Assembly: GCA_030848545.1 (NCBI GenBank)
Contig: JAVDCA010000024.1
Coordinates: 51,938-115,937 of the forward strand
Origin: Astrobacterium formosum
GTDB lineage: Bacteria > Pseudomonadota > Alphaproteobacteria > Rhizobiales > Xanthobacteraceae
Length of the DNA: 64,000 nt
Direction: 5' to 3'
Part shown: in pieces, positions 25,672 to 35,086 of the stretch
Position numbering within the stretch: position 1 is the first letter of the stretch
Layout of the letters: the number at the start of each line of letters is the position of its first letter
The notes under the pieces: generated by a model
The model's database searches: none
Seen by the model: only the letters and a program-made list of their open reading frames with translations
Told to the model about the DNA's origin: nothing
Position numbers and translations under genes: made by a program

Positions 25672-26133
25672 ATGGGCCGGCGCGGTCTTCATGTCCTGGC
25701 GATTGTCTTCACGGCGCTGGCCCTGGTGCCGGGCGGCGCCCACTTGTTCGCGCTTCCCAACAAGATCGACCTCGATGTCGAGCCGTACTTCGTGGTGCAG
25801 GGGATTTATCGCGGTTGGGCGTGGTTCGGCCTTGTCCTGTTCTGCGCGTTGGTGTGCAACGGGCTGCTGGCATTCGCCCTGCGCGGAAGGGGGCTAGTCT
25901 TTGCTCTCGCCGCCATCGCGACTGTCGCTGTGGCGCTGACGCTCATCATCTTCTTTCTGTGGACCTATCCGGCCAATGTGGCCACCCGGAACTGGACGAG
26001 CGTGCCGGCCGACTGGCGCCAGTTGCGTGATCAATGGGAATATTCCCACGCGGTGAATGCGCTCATCACTTTCAGCGCCTTTTGCTGCGTGACGATCGCC
26101 GCCCTTGCGGGGTCGGGGAGGTCGGGGTCATGA
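25672..26133 (+). CDS. Small DUF1772-like membrane protein
   Basis: A 153-residue protein with four hydrophobic helices (about 7-25, 45-70, 76-98, 128-148). The segment PANVATRNWTSVPADW followed by LRDQWEYSHAVNALITF is the usual signature of DUF1772 (anthrone-oxygenase-like) membrane proteins. Function in bacteria is unknown. The start ATG at 25672 lacks a strong ribosome-binding site, but the first helix begins directly after it. It stands alone between the cyclase gene and a 460-bp gap. Confidence 0.7.
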   Translation: MGRRGLHVLAIVFTALALVPGGAHLFALPNKIDLDVEPYFVVQGIYRGWAWFGLVLFCALVCNGLLAFALRGRGLVFALAAIATVAVALTLIIFFLWTYPANVATRNWTSVPADWRQLRDQWEYSHAVNALITFSAFCCVTIAALAGSGRSGS

Positions 26134-26593
26134 CGTTACGGCGTGACGTTGCTGGAGCGGCATAACGGCAACGCCGGCGGTGTGAATGAGACCGGATTGA
26201 TCCGCAGTGGCTTTCTCTGCTCGATGGATCGGCTATGTTGCTTGAGCGCCCGATTCGGATCGGCGATTGGCCGTCGAGCCTATGCCGACCGTAAAACGGG
26301 CGTCCGAGTCGGCAAGGTGGAATCCGTTTTCAGGAGCATCCCGCGCCACCGCAGCTCGGCAGGCGTGGACGGTTGCATGGTCGCGAGGGGCCGGCATCTG
26401 GTCGATGGCCGTTCCCATGGGCGATCCTTGCGGTCGCCGCAATCCGCATCCATGTCTGCGTGGTGGCGACGGGTCGTGAACCTGGAACGCTGATGAAACG
26501 ACGCATGAAATGCGATCGCGGTGATGCGTTCGGCACTGAAGGCCGGTGTGGCGCGACCGGCCGGTGCCCTATGACCGCGAGGAGGAAGGGCGG
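26134..26593. other. Intergenic region before the patatin gene
   Basis: 460 bp, high GC. Only short incoherent open frames on both strands; no RNA gene, terminator or clear promoter seen. The last 12 bases form the AGGAAGGG ribosome-binding site of the patatin gene. Confidence 0.5.
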
Positions 26594-27880
26594 ATGGGAA
26601 TGCGGGTGACGTATAAACTCACGGCTTTGGCGGGCATGGTCGCGCTCGCGGTCGGCCTGCTGCTCTATCCCGTGCCGACCATCGCCCAGAAGGCGGAAGC
26701 CACGCAGGCGCCAACCCGGGCCGCTCCCAAGCAGTCCAAGAAGCCGGTTCGAAAGCCCAGCGCCGGCATGTCGCAGCGGGCCGCCAAGAAGCATTTGACG
26801 CGGCCGGACTTCACCGAGGACGAGCAGCGGCTGGCGGAGATCCCGGGCCTGCCGGGTGTGCGTTTCTACGGCGACTCCGCCGCCGACTATGCACGGGCCG
26901 TGCCGGCAATACCGGGGCCGTGGTTGATCCTATCGTCCGGAGGCGAGGACGGCGCCTATGGGGCGGGCATTCTTTCCGGCTGGACGTTGTCGGGAAAACG
27001 TCCCGATTTTCCAGTGGTCACCGGCGTGTCCACCGGGGCCCTGATGGCGGTCTTCGCCTTCGCGGGTCCCAAATATGACGAGGCCTTGCGCAAGGCCTAC
27101 ACGAACATCACGGCTGCCGACATCTTCGAACTCAGCCCGACTCCGGAAAGCCTGACCGACACCTGGCCTCTGAAACGCCTGATCGAAAAGAGCGTCACGC
27201 CGGAATTGCTGGCCGATGTCGCCGCCCAGTACAAGCGTGGCCGCCGCCTGTTCGTGCTCACCACCAATCTGGATGCCGGCCGTTCGATGGTGTGGGACAT
27301 GGGCATGATCGCGGCCAAGGGCAGCGAGGACTCCATGCGCCTGTTCGGCAACATCCTGCTGGCTTCGACGGCGATCCCCGGACCGTTCCCGCCGGTCTAT
27401 ATCGAGGTGGAAGCGAATGGGCGCCGTTTCCTGGAAATGCACGTGGACGGCGGCGTCAACGGCCCGATGTATGTGGCGCCCGAATCCTATCTGTTTCCGG
27501 GCAGCCATGAGCGCCTGCCCATGACGCAGCTCTATGTCGTCCTCAACGGCAAGGTTCGCTCCGAGTTTTACATGCCGGCGCGGACCACATCGACGGTTCT
27601 GGCGCGTTCGATCTCGCTCGCCCTGAAGATGGGTGCGCGCGTGGACCTGGTCCTGTTCTTCAATGCCGCCCGCCGGGACGGCGTCGACTTCAATCTCGCC
27701 CATGTGGATTCGGGGTTCACCATGGAGGCCCGGGGATCCTTCGATCCCAACTACATGAAGGCGCTGTTCGAGCGTGGCCTCGAACAAGGGCGCAAGGCCG
27801 CGTTTGCCAAGGAACTGCCGTTCCGTCCGGCACCTGCGATGAGTGAGGGGGCAGGGGAAGCTACGTCTCGCGCCAAGTAA
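26594..27880 (+). CDS. Patatin-like phospholipase family protein
   Basis: A 428-residue serine hydrolase. The N-terminal hydrophobic segment (about residues 8-31) is a signal peptide or membrane anchor, followed by a Lys/Pro/Ala-rich linker (33-70). The patatin core shows the oxyanion motif SSGGEDGAYGAGIL (114-127), the nucleophile motif GVSTG with Ser146, and the catalytic Asp in HVDGGVNGPMY. It should cleave acyl esters of phospholipids in or outside the cytoplasmic membrane. Start ATG 26594 (AGGAAGGG upstream). It lies 300 bp before the hopanoid operon; any link is speculative. Confidence 0.9.
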   Translation: MGMRVTYKLTALAGMVALAVGLLLYPVPTIAQKAEATQAPTRAAPKQSKKPVRKPSAGMSQRAAKKHLTRPDFTEDEQRLAEIPGLPGVRFYGDSAADYARAVPAIPGPWLILSSGGEDGAYGAGILSGWTLSGKRPDFPVVTGVSTGALMAVFAFAGPKYDEALRKAYTNITAADIFELSPTPESLTDTWPLKRLIEKSVTPELLADVAAQYKRGRRLFVLTTNLDAGRSMVWDMGMIAAKGSEDSMRLFGNILLASTAIPGPFPPVYIEVEANGRRFLEMHVDGGVNGPMYVAPESYLFPGSHERLPMTQLYVVLNGKVRSEFYMPARTTSTVLARSISLALKMGARVDLVLFFNAARRDGVDFNLAHVDSGFTMEARGSFDPNYMKALFERGLEQGRKAAFAKELPFRPAPAMSEGAGEATSRAK

Positions 27881-28182
27881 GCACAGACGGCGAAAGCAAT
27901 AACACTATACCGTCTGGCGCATGTTTCCGGTTGGCAACACACGTGGGTGTTTGGCAACACAACCGGTCGGTTTCATTTGGATTGCCCCATCGTGAATCGT
28001 AGTATGCCGGCGTAGCGGTCGTCGGCGTCGTCCACAACATCAAGTAAAAACTGATGTTTTCAAGCAGGGCGGAGCCCGGCGGCGCCCGCTCCGGTGCTCT
28101 GCTCGCATCAACGAGGCCGGACGTTTCGGCTGAGTTTGATAGGCGCATAAGGCACTGGGAGCCTCTTTCGGACCTTTAGGGA
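27881..28182. other. Intergenic region before hpnI
   Basis: About 300 bp, less GC-rich than the genes. No coding signal. It holds the repeated TTGGCAACACA element at 27927-27966 (separate entry) and presumably the hpnIJK promoter. Confidence 0.55.
27927..27966. promoter_or_regulatory. Direct repeat framed by an inverted repeat upstream of hpnI
   Basis: TTGGCAACACA occurs at 27931-27941 and again at 27951-27961, exactly 20 bp (about two helical turns) apart. The whole is bounded by CCGGTT (27927-27932) and AACCGG (27961-27966). About 217 bp before the hpnI start. A cooperative regulator site is possible. Confidence 0.4.
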
Positions 28183-29346
28183 ATGGGTGACGAGACATTG
28201 TTGCAGTGGTTGAGTGACGTGGCCGTCACCGGCACGATTCTGAGTTGCGCCTATACGATCCTGGCAACCGCCCTGGTGATCCGGTTTCGAAACCGCACAG
28301 GTCCCGCCAATGCCAAGCCGGAGCCGGTCACCCTGCTCAAACCACTGTGCGGCACCGAGCCTAATCTGGCACGCCGGCTCGCGGCATTCTGCGCCCAGGA
28401 CTATGCGGCACCGATCCAGATGGTTTGCGGCGTGCAGGACCGCGCCGACGGCGCCATCGCGGCCGTCAAGGAGGTGGCCCGCGCCTACCCCAAGGCCAAC
28501 ATCGTCCTCGAGGTCAATGGCCGCGACCACGGCAGCAACCGCAAGATTTCCAATCTCGTCAACATGGCGACGCGGATCAGCCATGGGGTGGTGATCCTGT
28601 CGGACAGCGACATCGAGGTTGAGCCCGGCTATGTGGCCGATGTGGTCGCCACCCTGCAGCGGCCGGGCATCGGCGCGGTGACCTGCCTGTATCACGGCAT
28701 TCCGGGCGCTGCTGGCCTGTGGCCAAGGGTGGCCGCCCTGGCGATCAATACCCAATTCCTGCCGAACGCCGTGGTGGCCATGTCGCTCGGTCTCGCCAAA
28801 CCATGCTTCGGCGCCACCGTCGCGTTGCGGGCCGAGGCCCTCAAGCGCATTGGCGGCTTTTCTGCCCTGGCCGACACGCTGGCGGACGACTATGCCCTCG
28901 GCGAGGCGGTCCGCGCCGGTGGCCAGGAGGTCGCCGTGGCGGCCGGCGTCGTGGGCCATGCGTGTTTTCAAGCCAGCGCTCGCGAGCTGTTCCTGCATCA
29001 GATCCGCTCTGCCCGCACCATTCGCGGCATCGATCCCGTCGGCTATGTGGGATCGATCATCACCAATCCGCTGCCCTTCGCCGTGGTGGCGCTCGCCTGT
29101 GGTACTGCCGGCGGCCTCATGGCGCTCGCCGCGGCCATCGCCTGCCGGATGATTCTGTGCGGGGCGGTCGAACGATCGTTCTCGTTGCGGCATCAGGACT
29201 ATTGGCTGATACCGATACGTGACTTGTTCGATTTCGCCGTCTATATGGCCTCCTTCTTCGCCGGCAAGGTGAGTTGGAAAGGCTATCGCTACCGAGTGAA
29301 TGGCGATGGCTCCCTGATCGAGGACTCCCAAGCGGGGGGACGCTGA
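28183..29346 (+). CDS. hpnI: Hopanoid biosynthesis glycosyltransferase HpnI
   Basis: A 387-residue GT-A glycosyltransferase of the ceramide-glucosyltransferase-like HpnI family, with an N-terminal membrane anchor (about 12-35) and C-terminal hydrophobic segments (about 290-320 and 345-365). Motifs: VTLLKPLCGTEPNLARRL, the DxD region ILSDSDIEVEPGY, FGATVALRAEALKRIGGF, the acid ADDYALGEAV and the product-site HQIRSARTIRG. In known pathways HpnI transfers N-acetylglucosamine to bacteriohopanetetrol. Followed directly by hpnJ (stop and start share bases) and hpnK, completing the cyclitol-ether modification set. Confidence 0.9.
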   Translation: MGDETLLQWLSDVAVTGTILSCAYTILATALVIRFRNRTGPANAKPEPVTLLKPLCGTEPNLARRLAAFCAQDYAAPIQMVCGVQDRADGAIAAVKEVARAYPKANIVLEVNGRDHGSNRKISNLVNMATRISHGVVILSDSDIEVEPGYVADVVATLQRPGIGAVTCLYHGIPGAAGLWPRVAALAINTQFLPNAVVAMSLGLAKPCFGATVALRAEALKRIGGFSALADTLADDYALGEAVRAGGQEVAVAAGVVGHACFQASARELFLHQIRSARTIRGIDPVGYVGSIITNPLPFAVVALACGTAGGLMALAAAIACRMILCGAVERSFSLRHQDYWLIPIRDLFDFAVYMASFFAGKVSWKGYRYRVNGDGSLIEDSQAGGR

Positions 29347-30773
29347 TGCGCACACTATTTCTGCAGGCCCCCTCGTATGAGGGGTTCGACGGCGGCGCCG
29401 GTTCGCGTTACCAGGCGCGGCGCGAAATCCGCTCGTTCTGGTATCCGACATGGCTCGCCCAAGTGACCGCCATGGTGCCGGATTCCAAGCTGATCGACTC
29501 GACCCCGCATGGCGTGCGCATGAGTGACGTTCTCGCCGGCATCGGCGAATACGATCTCGCCGTGCTGCACACCTCGTCGCCTTCGTTTCCGGACGACGTC
29601 AAGGTCCTCAAGGCCCTCAAGGAGGCCAACCCGCGCCTCAAGGCCGGCTTCGTCGGCGCCAAGGTGGCGGTACAGCCGGACGAAAGTCTCAGATACGACG
29701 CCGCGATCGACTTCGTGGGCAGGAACGAATTCGACTTCACCATCCAGGAAGTGGCGCAGGGCAGGGACTGGAGCGCCATCGACGGCTTGTCCTTCCGTGA
29801 CAGGAACGGCGTCGTCCAGCACAACAAGGAGCGCGCCATCCTCGAGAACATGGACGCGCTGCCGTTCGTCACGCCGATCTACAAGCGCGATCTCGAGATC
29901 GAAAAATACTTCATCGGCTATCTCAAGCACCCCTACATTTCGTTCTACACCGGCCGCGGCTGCAAATCGCGCTGCAGCTTCTGCCTGTGGCCGCAGACGG
30001 TCGGCGGCCATCGCTACAGGACCCGCAGCGTGGAGAGCGTCCTTGAGGAGATCGCCTGGTGCAAGCAGGCGTTCCCGCAGGTGAAGGAGTTCTTCTTCGA
30101 CGACGACACCTTCACCGACGATGCTCCGCGCGCAGAGGCGATCGCCAAAGGCCTGGGCAAGCTCGGCATCACCTGGTCGTGCAACGCCAAGGCCAACGTC
30201 AAGCGCGAAACCTTGAAGGTTCTGCGCGACAACGGTCTGCGGCTCCTCCTGGTCGGATACGAATCCGGCAACCAGAAGATCCTGCACAACATCAAGAAGG
30301 GCATGCTGGTCGAAGTGGCGCGCCGCTTCACCAAGGACTGCCACGAGCTCGGCATCGCCATCCACGGCACCTTTATCCTCGGGTTGCCGGGCGAGACCAA
30401 GGAGACGATCCAGGAGACGATTCGTTTCGCCACCGAGATCAACCCGCACACCATCCAGGTGTCGCTCGCCGCGCCCTATCCGGGCACGCATCTCTATAAA
30501 GAGGCCGTCGAGAACGGCTGGCTCGACACCGCCCATGCCGAACTGATCGACGAGAAGGGCGTGCAGATCGCGCCGCTGCACTATCCGCATCTCTCACACT
30601 CGGAGATATTCCACTCGGTCGAGGAGTTCTATCGCCGCTTCTATTTCCGCGCCCCGAAGATCGCGGCGATCACCGCCGAGATGATCAGGAGCCCGCAGAT
30701 GATGAAACGCCGCCTGCGCGAGGGCGTCGAGTTCTTCTCCTTCCTGCGTCAGCGCAAGGAGGCGGCGACCTGA
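29346..30773 (+). CDS. hpnJ: Hopanoid biosynthesis radical SAM protein HpnJ
   Basis: A 475-residue B12-binding-domain radical SAM enzyme. The N-terminal half is a Rossmann-like cobalamin-type domain; the radical SAM core has C206-x3-C210-x2-C213 (GRGCKSRCSFC) for the [4Fe-4S] cluster and SAM, then VKEFFFDDDTFTDD and LRLLLVGYESGNQKIL. HpnJ is required to convert the glucosamine attached to bacteriohopanetetrol into the ring-contracted cyclitol ether. The ATG at 29346 overlaps the hpnI stop (TGATG). Its own stop overlaps the hpnK start. Confidence 0.93.
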   Translation: MRTLFLQAPSYEGFDGGAGSRYQARREIRSFWYPTWLAQVTAMVPDSKLIDSTPHGVRMSDVLAGIGEYDLAVLHTSSPSFPDDVKVLKALKEANPRLKAGFVGAKVAVQPDESLRYDAAIDFVGRNEFDFTIQEVAQGRDWSAIDGLSFRDRNGVVQHNKERAILENMDALPFVTPIYKRDLEIEKYFIGYLKHPYISFYTGRGCKSRCSFCLWPQTVGGHRYRTRSVESVLEEIAWCKQAFPQVKEFFFDDDTFTDDAPRAEAIAKGLGKLGITWSCNAKANVKRETLKVLRDNGLRLLLVGYESGNQKILHNIKKGMLVEVARRFTKDCHELGIAIHGTFILGLPGETKETIQETIRFATEINPHTIQVSLAAPYPGTHLYKEAVENGWLDTAHAELIDEKGVQIAPLHYPHLSHSEIFHSVEEFYRRFYFRAPKIAAITAEMIRSPQMMKRRLREGVEFFSFLRQRKEAAT

Positions 30774-31600
30774 ACCGCCTCGTCGTCACCGCCGACGATT
30801 TCGGGCTCGCAACCGAAGTCAACGAGGCCGTCGAACGGGCGCATCGCGACGGCATCTTGACGGCCGCGAGCCTGATGGTGGCGGCGCCAGCGGTGGCCGA
30901 CGCGGTGGCGCGCGCGAAAAAGATGCCGAGTCTCAAGGTCGGCTTGCACCTCGTCCTGGTCGAGGCGAAGCCGGCGCTGCCGGCCGAGCGCGTGCCGGAC
31001 CTGGTCGGCCCGGACGGCTACTTCCGCATCGACATGGCCCGGCTCGGCTTCGACATCGCGTTCCGGCCGCGTGTGCGCGCACAGCTCAGGTCGGAAATCG
31101 CAGCCCAGTTCGAAGCTTTCGCGGCCACCGGCCTCGCGCTCGACCACGTCAACGCCCACAAGCATTTCCATCTGCATCCGATGATCGCCGCCGAGGCGCT
31201 CGCGGCCGGCCGTCGCTACGGCTTGCACGCCATCCGCGTCCCCCAGGAACCGGCCGCGATCGTCGATGCGGTCGAACCGGCAAGCAGCAATCTCGGCACG
31301 CGCCTGACCGGCCAATGGGCGCGCGTGCTGCGCCACCAGGGCAGGGGCCTCGTCATGCCCGATGCGGTCTTCGGCCTGGCCTGGACCGGTGCGTTCGACG
31401 GCAAGCGGCTTGCCCGCCTGTTGGCGCGGCTCCCCGAGGGGCTCATTGAAATCTACAGCCATCCGGCCACGGCCGACGCCTTCGCGGGCTCGGCGCCGGG
31501 TTATCGCTACCGGGACGAATTGGCCGCGCTCGTGGATCCGGCAGTCATCGCCGCAGCGGCCTCTTCCCGGCACCGGCGCTGCGGCTACGCCGACGCCTGA
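30770..31600 (+). CDS. hpnK: Hopanoid N-acetylglucosamine deacetylase HpnK (ChbG/YdjC fold), apparent CTG start
   Basis: A 276-residue YdjC/ChbG-type carbohydrate deacetylase. The metal site TADDFG lies at residues 7-12 and HVNAHKHFHLHP provides further His ligands. HpnK removes the acetyl group from the GlcNAc added by HpnI. The first ATG in frame (30857) would cut off the catalytic TADDFG strand, and no ATG, GTG or TTG lies upstream within the plausible region. The codon at the right place is CTG at 30770, with a perfect AAGGAGG at 30756-30762 (7-nt spacing), overlapping the hpnJ stop as CTGA. I therefore annotate CTG as start. Last gene of hpnIJK. Confidence 0.85.
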   Translation: MNRLVVTADDFGLATEVNEAVERAHRDGILTAASLMVAAPAVADAVARAKKMPSLKVGLHLVLVEAKPALPAERVPDLVGPDGYFRIDMARLGFDIAFRPRVRAQLRSEIAAQFEAFAATGLALDHVNAHKHFHLHPMIAAEALAAGRRYGLHAIRVPQEPAAIVDAVEPASSNLGTRLTGQWARVLRHQGRGLVMPDAVFGLAWTGAFDGKRLARLLARLPEGLIEIYSHPATADAFAGSAPGYRYRDELAALVDPAVIAAAASSRHRRCGYADA

Positions 31601-31620
31601 ACGTCAGGCGCCGAGACCGT

Positions 31621-32211
31621 TCAGCTGCGTTGCGCGACGCGCTCCAGCCGCTTGCTCAGCACCCAGGAGAGGCCGAGGAAAAAGACCAGCATGACGACGC
31701 CGAGCGCGGACGAGGCATCGCTCATCAGCTTTTCCGACAGTTGCCCGAACGCGTAACCGGCCGAGACCACCGCGCTTGCCCACAGGCCGGCGGCAAGGCA
31801 GTTGAAGGCCAGGAAGGTCGACCAGGGCATCGGCGACATGCCGTAGGCGAAGCCGGCGACGCCGCGGATGCCGTGCGGATATCGGTGCAGCAGGATCATC
31901 CACACATGATGGCGTTCGGCGAGCCGGACGGCCAAGTCGGCCGATTTCGCGAGCCTGGGAAAGCGGGCGAACAGGCGGTTGCCGAATTTCCGTCCGATCC
32001 AGAAACGTACGGCGTCGCCGGCGAAGCTGCCGATCCAGCAGACTGCGAGCACGGTCGACAGCGACAGCGCCCCCGAATGGGCCGCATAGCCGGCGAACAG
32101 CGCAAACAGCATGCTGTGCGAGGCCGCGTAGCTGAACAGGAACGTGTAGACGGCATCGCCGTGCTGGCGGATGAGATCGAGAAACGAAGCGAGATCGGTC
32201 GGGAACGGCAC
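31621..32211 (-). CDS. DedA/VTT-domain family membrane protein
   Basis: A 196-residue protein with four to five membrane segments. The family signature is seen in GSFAGDAVRFWIGRKFGNRL and in HRYPHGIRGVAGFAYGMSPM, the re-entrant region with conserved Arg and Gly. DedA proteins have been tied to membrane lipid (undecaprenyl phosphate or phospholipid) flipping and to membrane-potential homeostasis. It converges on hpnK and is followed upstream by the purine genes. Substrate not determinable. Confidence 0.85.
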   Translation of the reverse strand: MPFPTDLASFLDLIRQHGDAVYTFLFSYAASHSMLFALFAGYAAHSGALSLSTVLAVCWIGSFAGDAVRFWIGRKFGNRLFARFPRLAKSADLAVRLAERHHVWMILLHRYPHGIRGVAGFAYGMSPMPWSTFLAFNCLAAGLWASAVVSAGYAFGQLSEKLMSDASSALGVVMLVFFLGLSWVLSKRLERVAQRS

Positions 32212-32328
32212 GCCGCCTCCAGTCTGGTCGGTTCAAAATCCGCTGCTTGTGCGGGCAGACGGCGGCTACGAACAAGTGTAAACGCCGCCACGCGGCGGAA
32301 AGCCGCACGAGAGTTCAAAATCGGTCGC

Positions 32329-32985
32329 CTACCCCGCCTCAGGCACCACCAGTGGCGATGTCGACGAGGCCCGACCGGCGATCCTGGCGCGTCCGTCCAC
32401 GACGGTGACCCGGCCTTCTGCCACGAGTCGTAAAGCCAGGGGATAAATGATGTGTTCGACCTTCAACACCTGCGCCGCCAGGGTATCGGGCGTGTCGTCC
32501 TCGGCGACCGGGACCGCGGCCTGGGCGATGATCGGGCCGGCATCCATGTCCGGCACCACGAAATGGACAGTGGCGCCGTGAATCTTGACGCCGGCCGCGA
32601 GCGCCCGTTCGTGGGTGTCGAGACCCTTGAAGGCCGGCAGCAGGGCAGGGTGGACGTTGATCATGCGCCCGTCCCAGCGGCCGACGAACCATGGCGTCAG
32701 CAGGCGCATGAAGCCGGCGAGGCAGACAATATCGATCTGCCGGCGCTCGAGTTCTGTCTGCATTTCCCGTTCGAACGCCTCGCGATCCTTGCCAAAACGG
32801 GCATGATCGACGACCGCGGTGGCGATGCCGCGCTGGGATGCGAAGGCAATGCCGCCGGCGTCCGACCGGTTGGATAGTACAAACACGATCTCGGCCGGGT
32901 AGTCGGGTGCCTCGGCGGCGGCGATCAACGCCGCGAGATTCGAGCCGCGGCCGGAAATAAGCACGGCCACCCGCTTCTTGGCCAT
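32329..32985 (-). CDS. purN: Phosphoribosylglycinamide formyltransferase
   Basis: A 218-residue GAR transformylase: N-terminal VLISGRGSNLAALI phosphate loop, FMRLLTPWFVGRWDGRMINV, then the catalytic NVHPALLPAFKG and HGATVHFV with DAGPIIAQAAVPV. It uses 10-formyl-tetrahydrofolate to formylate glycinamide ribonucleotide in de novo purine synthesis. Located 4 bp after purM on the same strand, so the pair is co-transcribed. Confidence 0.96.
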   Translation of the reverse strand: MAKKRVAVLISGRGSNLAALIAAAEAPDYPAEIVFVLSNRSDAGGIAFASQRGIATAVVDHARFGKDREAFEREMQTELERRQIDIVCLAGFMRLLTPWFVGRWDGRMINVHPALLPAFKGLDTHERALAAGVKIHGATVHFVVPDMDAGPIIAQAAVPVAEDDTPDTLAAQVLKVEHIIYPLALRLVAEGRVTVVDGRARIAGRASSTSPLVVPEAG

Positions 32986-32989
32986 TTGG

Positions 32990-34069
32990 TCAGTCCGCGA
33001 GGTCGAGGCGGCCGGAATAAGTCACGGCGTCGGCGCCCCCTGTGATCGGCACGACTTGGCCCAGGCGCACCACCGTCTCGCCCGCCTTGGCGAATGCCGA
33101 GGTGACGGCCTCCACGTCGGCGGGGTTGGCGATGGCTACCATGCCGATGCCGCAATTGAAGGTCCGCAGCATTTCGGTTTGGGCCACGCCGCCGGTCTTT
33201 GCCAGCCATTTGAATACCGGTAGGACGGGGACGCGGGCGAGATCCAAGTGCACGCCCAGACCCTTGGGCAGCACCCGCGGAATGTTGTCGGGAAAGCCGC
33301 CGCCGGTGATATGGGCGAGAGCCTTGACGGCGCCGGTCGTCCGGATGGCGGCGAGGCAGGATGCCACATAGATGCGTGTGGGAATCAGCAAGGCTTCCGC
33401 GAGTGACCGGCCAGGCGCGAACGGCGCCGGCGCTTCCCAGTCGAGGCCGCTCTCGGCGACAATCCTGCGGACCAGCGAATAGCCGTTGGAGTGCACGCCG
33501 GATGAGGCGAGGCCGAGAACGACGTCCCCTCCGGCGACGTCGCTGCGTGGCAACAAGGTACCGCGTTCGGCCGCGCCGACCGCGAAGCCGGCGAGGTCGA
33601 AGTCGCCGCCCTGGTAGACGCCGGGCATTTCCGCGGTCTCGCCCCCGATGAGGGCGCAGCAGGCCTGCCGGCAGCCGTCCGCGACCCCTTTGACGACCTC
33701 GGCACCGACCTGCGGGTCGAGTCGGCCGCAAGCGAAATAATCGAGGAAGAACAGCGGCTCCGCCCCCTGGACCACGAGGTCGTTGACCGACATGGCGACG
33801 AGGTCGATGCCGACCGTGGCGTGCCGGCCGGTATCGGCCGCGATCTTCGCCTTGGTGCCGACACCGTCCGTCGCCGCCACCAGGACCGGGTCCTTGAAAC
33901 CGGCACGGCCGAGGTCGAAGGCGCCGCCAAAGCCCCCGATTTCGGCATCGGCGCCGGCGCGGGCGGTGGCGCGTACCAGCGGTTTGATGAGTTCGACCAT
34001 GCGGTTGCCGGCGTCGATATCGACGCCGGCCTGCGAGTAGGTGAGACCGGTGCGGCTTGTCTCGGACAT
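32990..34069 (-). CDS. purM: Phosphoribosylformylglycinamidine cyclo-ligase
   Basis: A 359-residue AIR synthetase: [19 protein letters not shown] at the N-terminus, [16 protein letters not shown], the [14 protein letters not shown] loop, [14 protein letters not shown], and [14 protein letters not shown]. It closes the imidazole ring of FGAM using ATP. First gene of purM-purN. The promoter must lie in the 326-bp region shared with the divergent phosphatidyltransferase gene. Confidence 0.96.
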   Translation of the reverse strand: MSETSRTGLTYSQAGVDIDAGNRMVELIKPLVRATARAGADAEIGGFGGAFDLGRAGFKDPVLVAATDGVGTKAKIAADTGRHATVGIDLVAMSVNDLVVQGAEPLFFLDYFACGRLDPQVGAEVVKGVADGCRQACCALIGGETAEMPGVYQGGDFDLAGFAVGAAERGTLLPRSDVAGGDVVLGLASSGVHSNGYSLVRRIVAESGLDWEAPAPFAPGRSLAEALLIPTRIYVASCLAAIRTTGAVKALAHITGGGFPDNIPRVLPKGLGVHLDLARVPVLPVFKWLAKTGGVAQTEMLRTFNCGIGMVAIANPADVEAVTSAFAKAGETVVRLGQVVPITGGADAVTYSGRLDLAD

Positions 34070-34395
34070 TTCCGGGATCCTAGCGACCTCCTGGCGGAAG
34101 ACGGCGCGTGGTACGGCGAAAACGTCGCCGGTGCAACGGCATCGCGTACTGGGTGAAAGAACGATTCAGGATTTTGCCTAGGCTATTGGCAACGGCGTTC
34201 AGGGTTATAATGTGCACCGGGGTGTTCTTTGGGGGCGGCTTCGCCGCGGCACACGCCCTGCACGGCCGCAGAACGGTGGGACATCTCCGGGATGCGGCTG
34301 CGCCGATCAAACGCGTTGACCGCGCGTCTGCCGTTGGCACCACCGGCGGGCAGTGCGAAACACGGGGCGTATATACATGTTGAGACCATTTTCCT
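34070..34395. other. Divergent region between purM and the phosphatidyltransferase gene
   Basis: 326 bp. A 91-codon frame at 34108-34383 is basic and shows no family features; I treat it as non-coding. A TATAAT at 34206-34211 and TATATA near 34371 are candidate -10 elements for the plus-strand gene, but neither has a well-spaced -35. No riboswitch recognised. Confidence 0.45.
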
Positions 34396-34977
34396 ATGTC
34401 GACTAGCGCGCTCTCGCCGGGGCCGAACTTGAATCTTCCCAACATCATTACCATGGCGCGTCTCCTGACGGTGCCGGTCGTGGTCTGGGCGATCGCGTCG
34501 GGGCAGATGAAAATCGCGTGCCTGTTGTTCCTGGCCGCCGGGCTCAGCGACGCCGTCGACGGATTCCTCGCCAAGCGTTTCGGCATGACGAGTGAGCTCG
34601 GCGCCCATCTCGATCCGCTCGCCGACAAGGCGCTGATCATGTCGATCTACATATCGCTCGGCATCGCCGAGGCGATTCCGCGCTGGATCGTCATCCTGGT
34701 GGTGTCGCGCGACATCCTGATCATCGGCGGCGTGATGCTCGCTTGGTTCCTGGGCAAGCCCATCACGGTTCGCCCGCTACTCGTCTCCAAGCTCAACACG
34801 GTGGCGCAGATCATATTCGCCTGCCTGATCCTGTTCTCGCTCGGCTTCGGGTTCAACACCGGCATTGTCGAGATCGCCGCCCTGTTCCTGGTGGCGGCAC
34901 TGACGTTGCTGTCGATCGGCTTCTATGTGCGCGACTGGGTGCGGCACATGAACTCCTCGGACGGCCTGGAGACGTGA
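34396..34977 (+). CDS. CDP-alcohol phosphatidyltransferase family protein
   Basis: A 193-residue membrane enzyme with about five helices. The family motif DG-x2-A-x9-G-x3-D-x3-D is seen as DGFLAK, then LGAHLDPLADKAL, with Lys where many members have Arg. This form resembles PgsA-like or cardiolipin-synthase-type CDP-alcohol phosphatidyltransferases. It joins a CDP-activated phosphatidyl group to an alcohol such as glycerol-3-phosphate or phosphatidylglycerol. An AI-2E-type permease gene follows 109 bp later on the same strand. Confidence 0.85.
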   Translation: MSTSALSPGPNLNLPNIITMARLLTVPVVVWAIASGQMKIACLLFLAAGLSDAVDGFLAKRFGMTSELGAHLDPLADKALIMSIYISLGIAEAIPRWIVILVVSRDILIIGGVMLAWFLGKPITVRPLLVSKLNTVAQIIFACLILFSLGFGFNTGIVEIAALFLVAALTLLSIGFYVRDWVRHMNSSDGLET

Positions 34978-35086
34978 CCGCCGCGACCGCCGTGCGCCGG
35001 GTGACACCGCCACGGCTATGGCCGCCGCCGCCGAATCGGTGTGGATCGTCGATCAAAGCCTCGCCGGGGGAGCGGGAGCCGCCGAC

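Noticed and set aside
34108..34383. 91-codon frame between purM and the phosphatidyltransferase gene
   Set aside because: No family, weak start context and placed where both divergent promoters must be.
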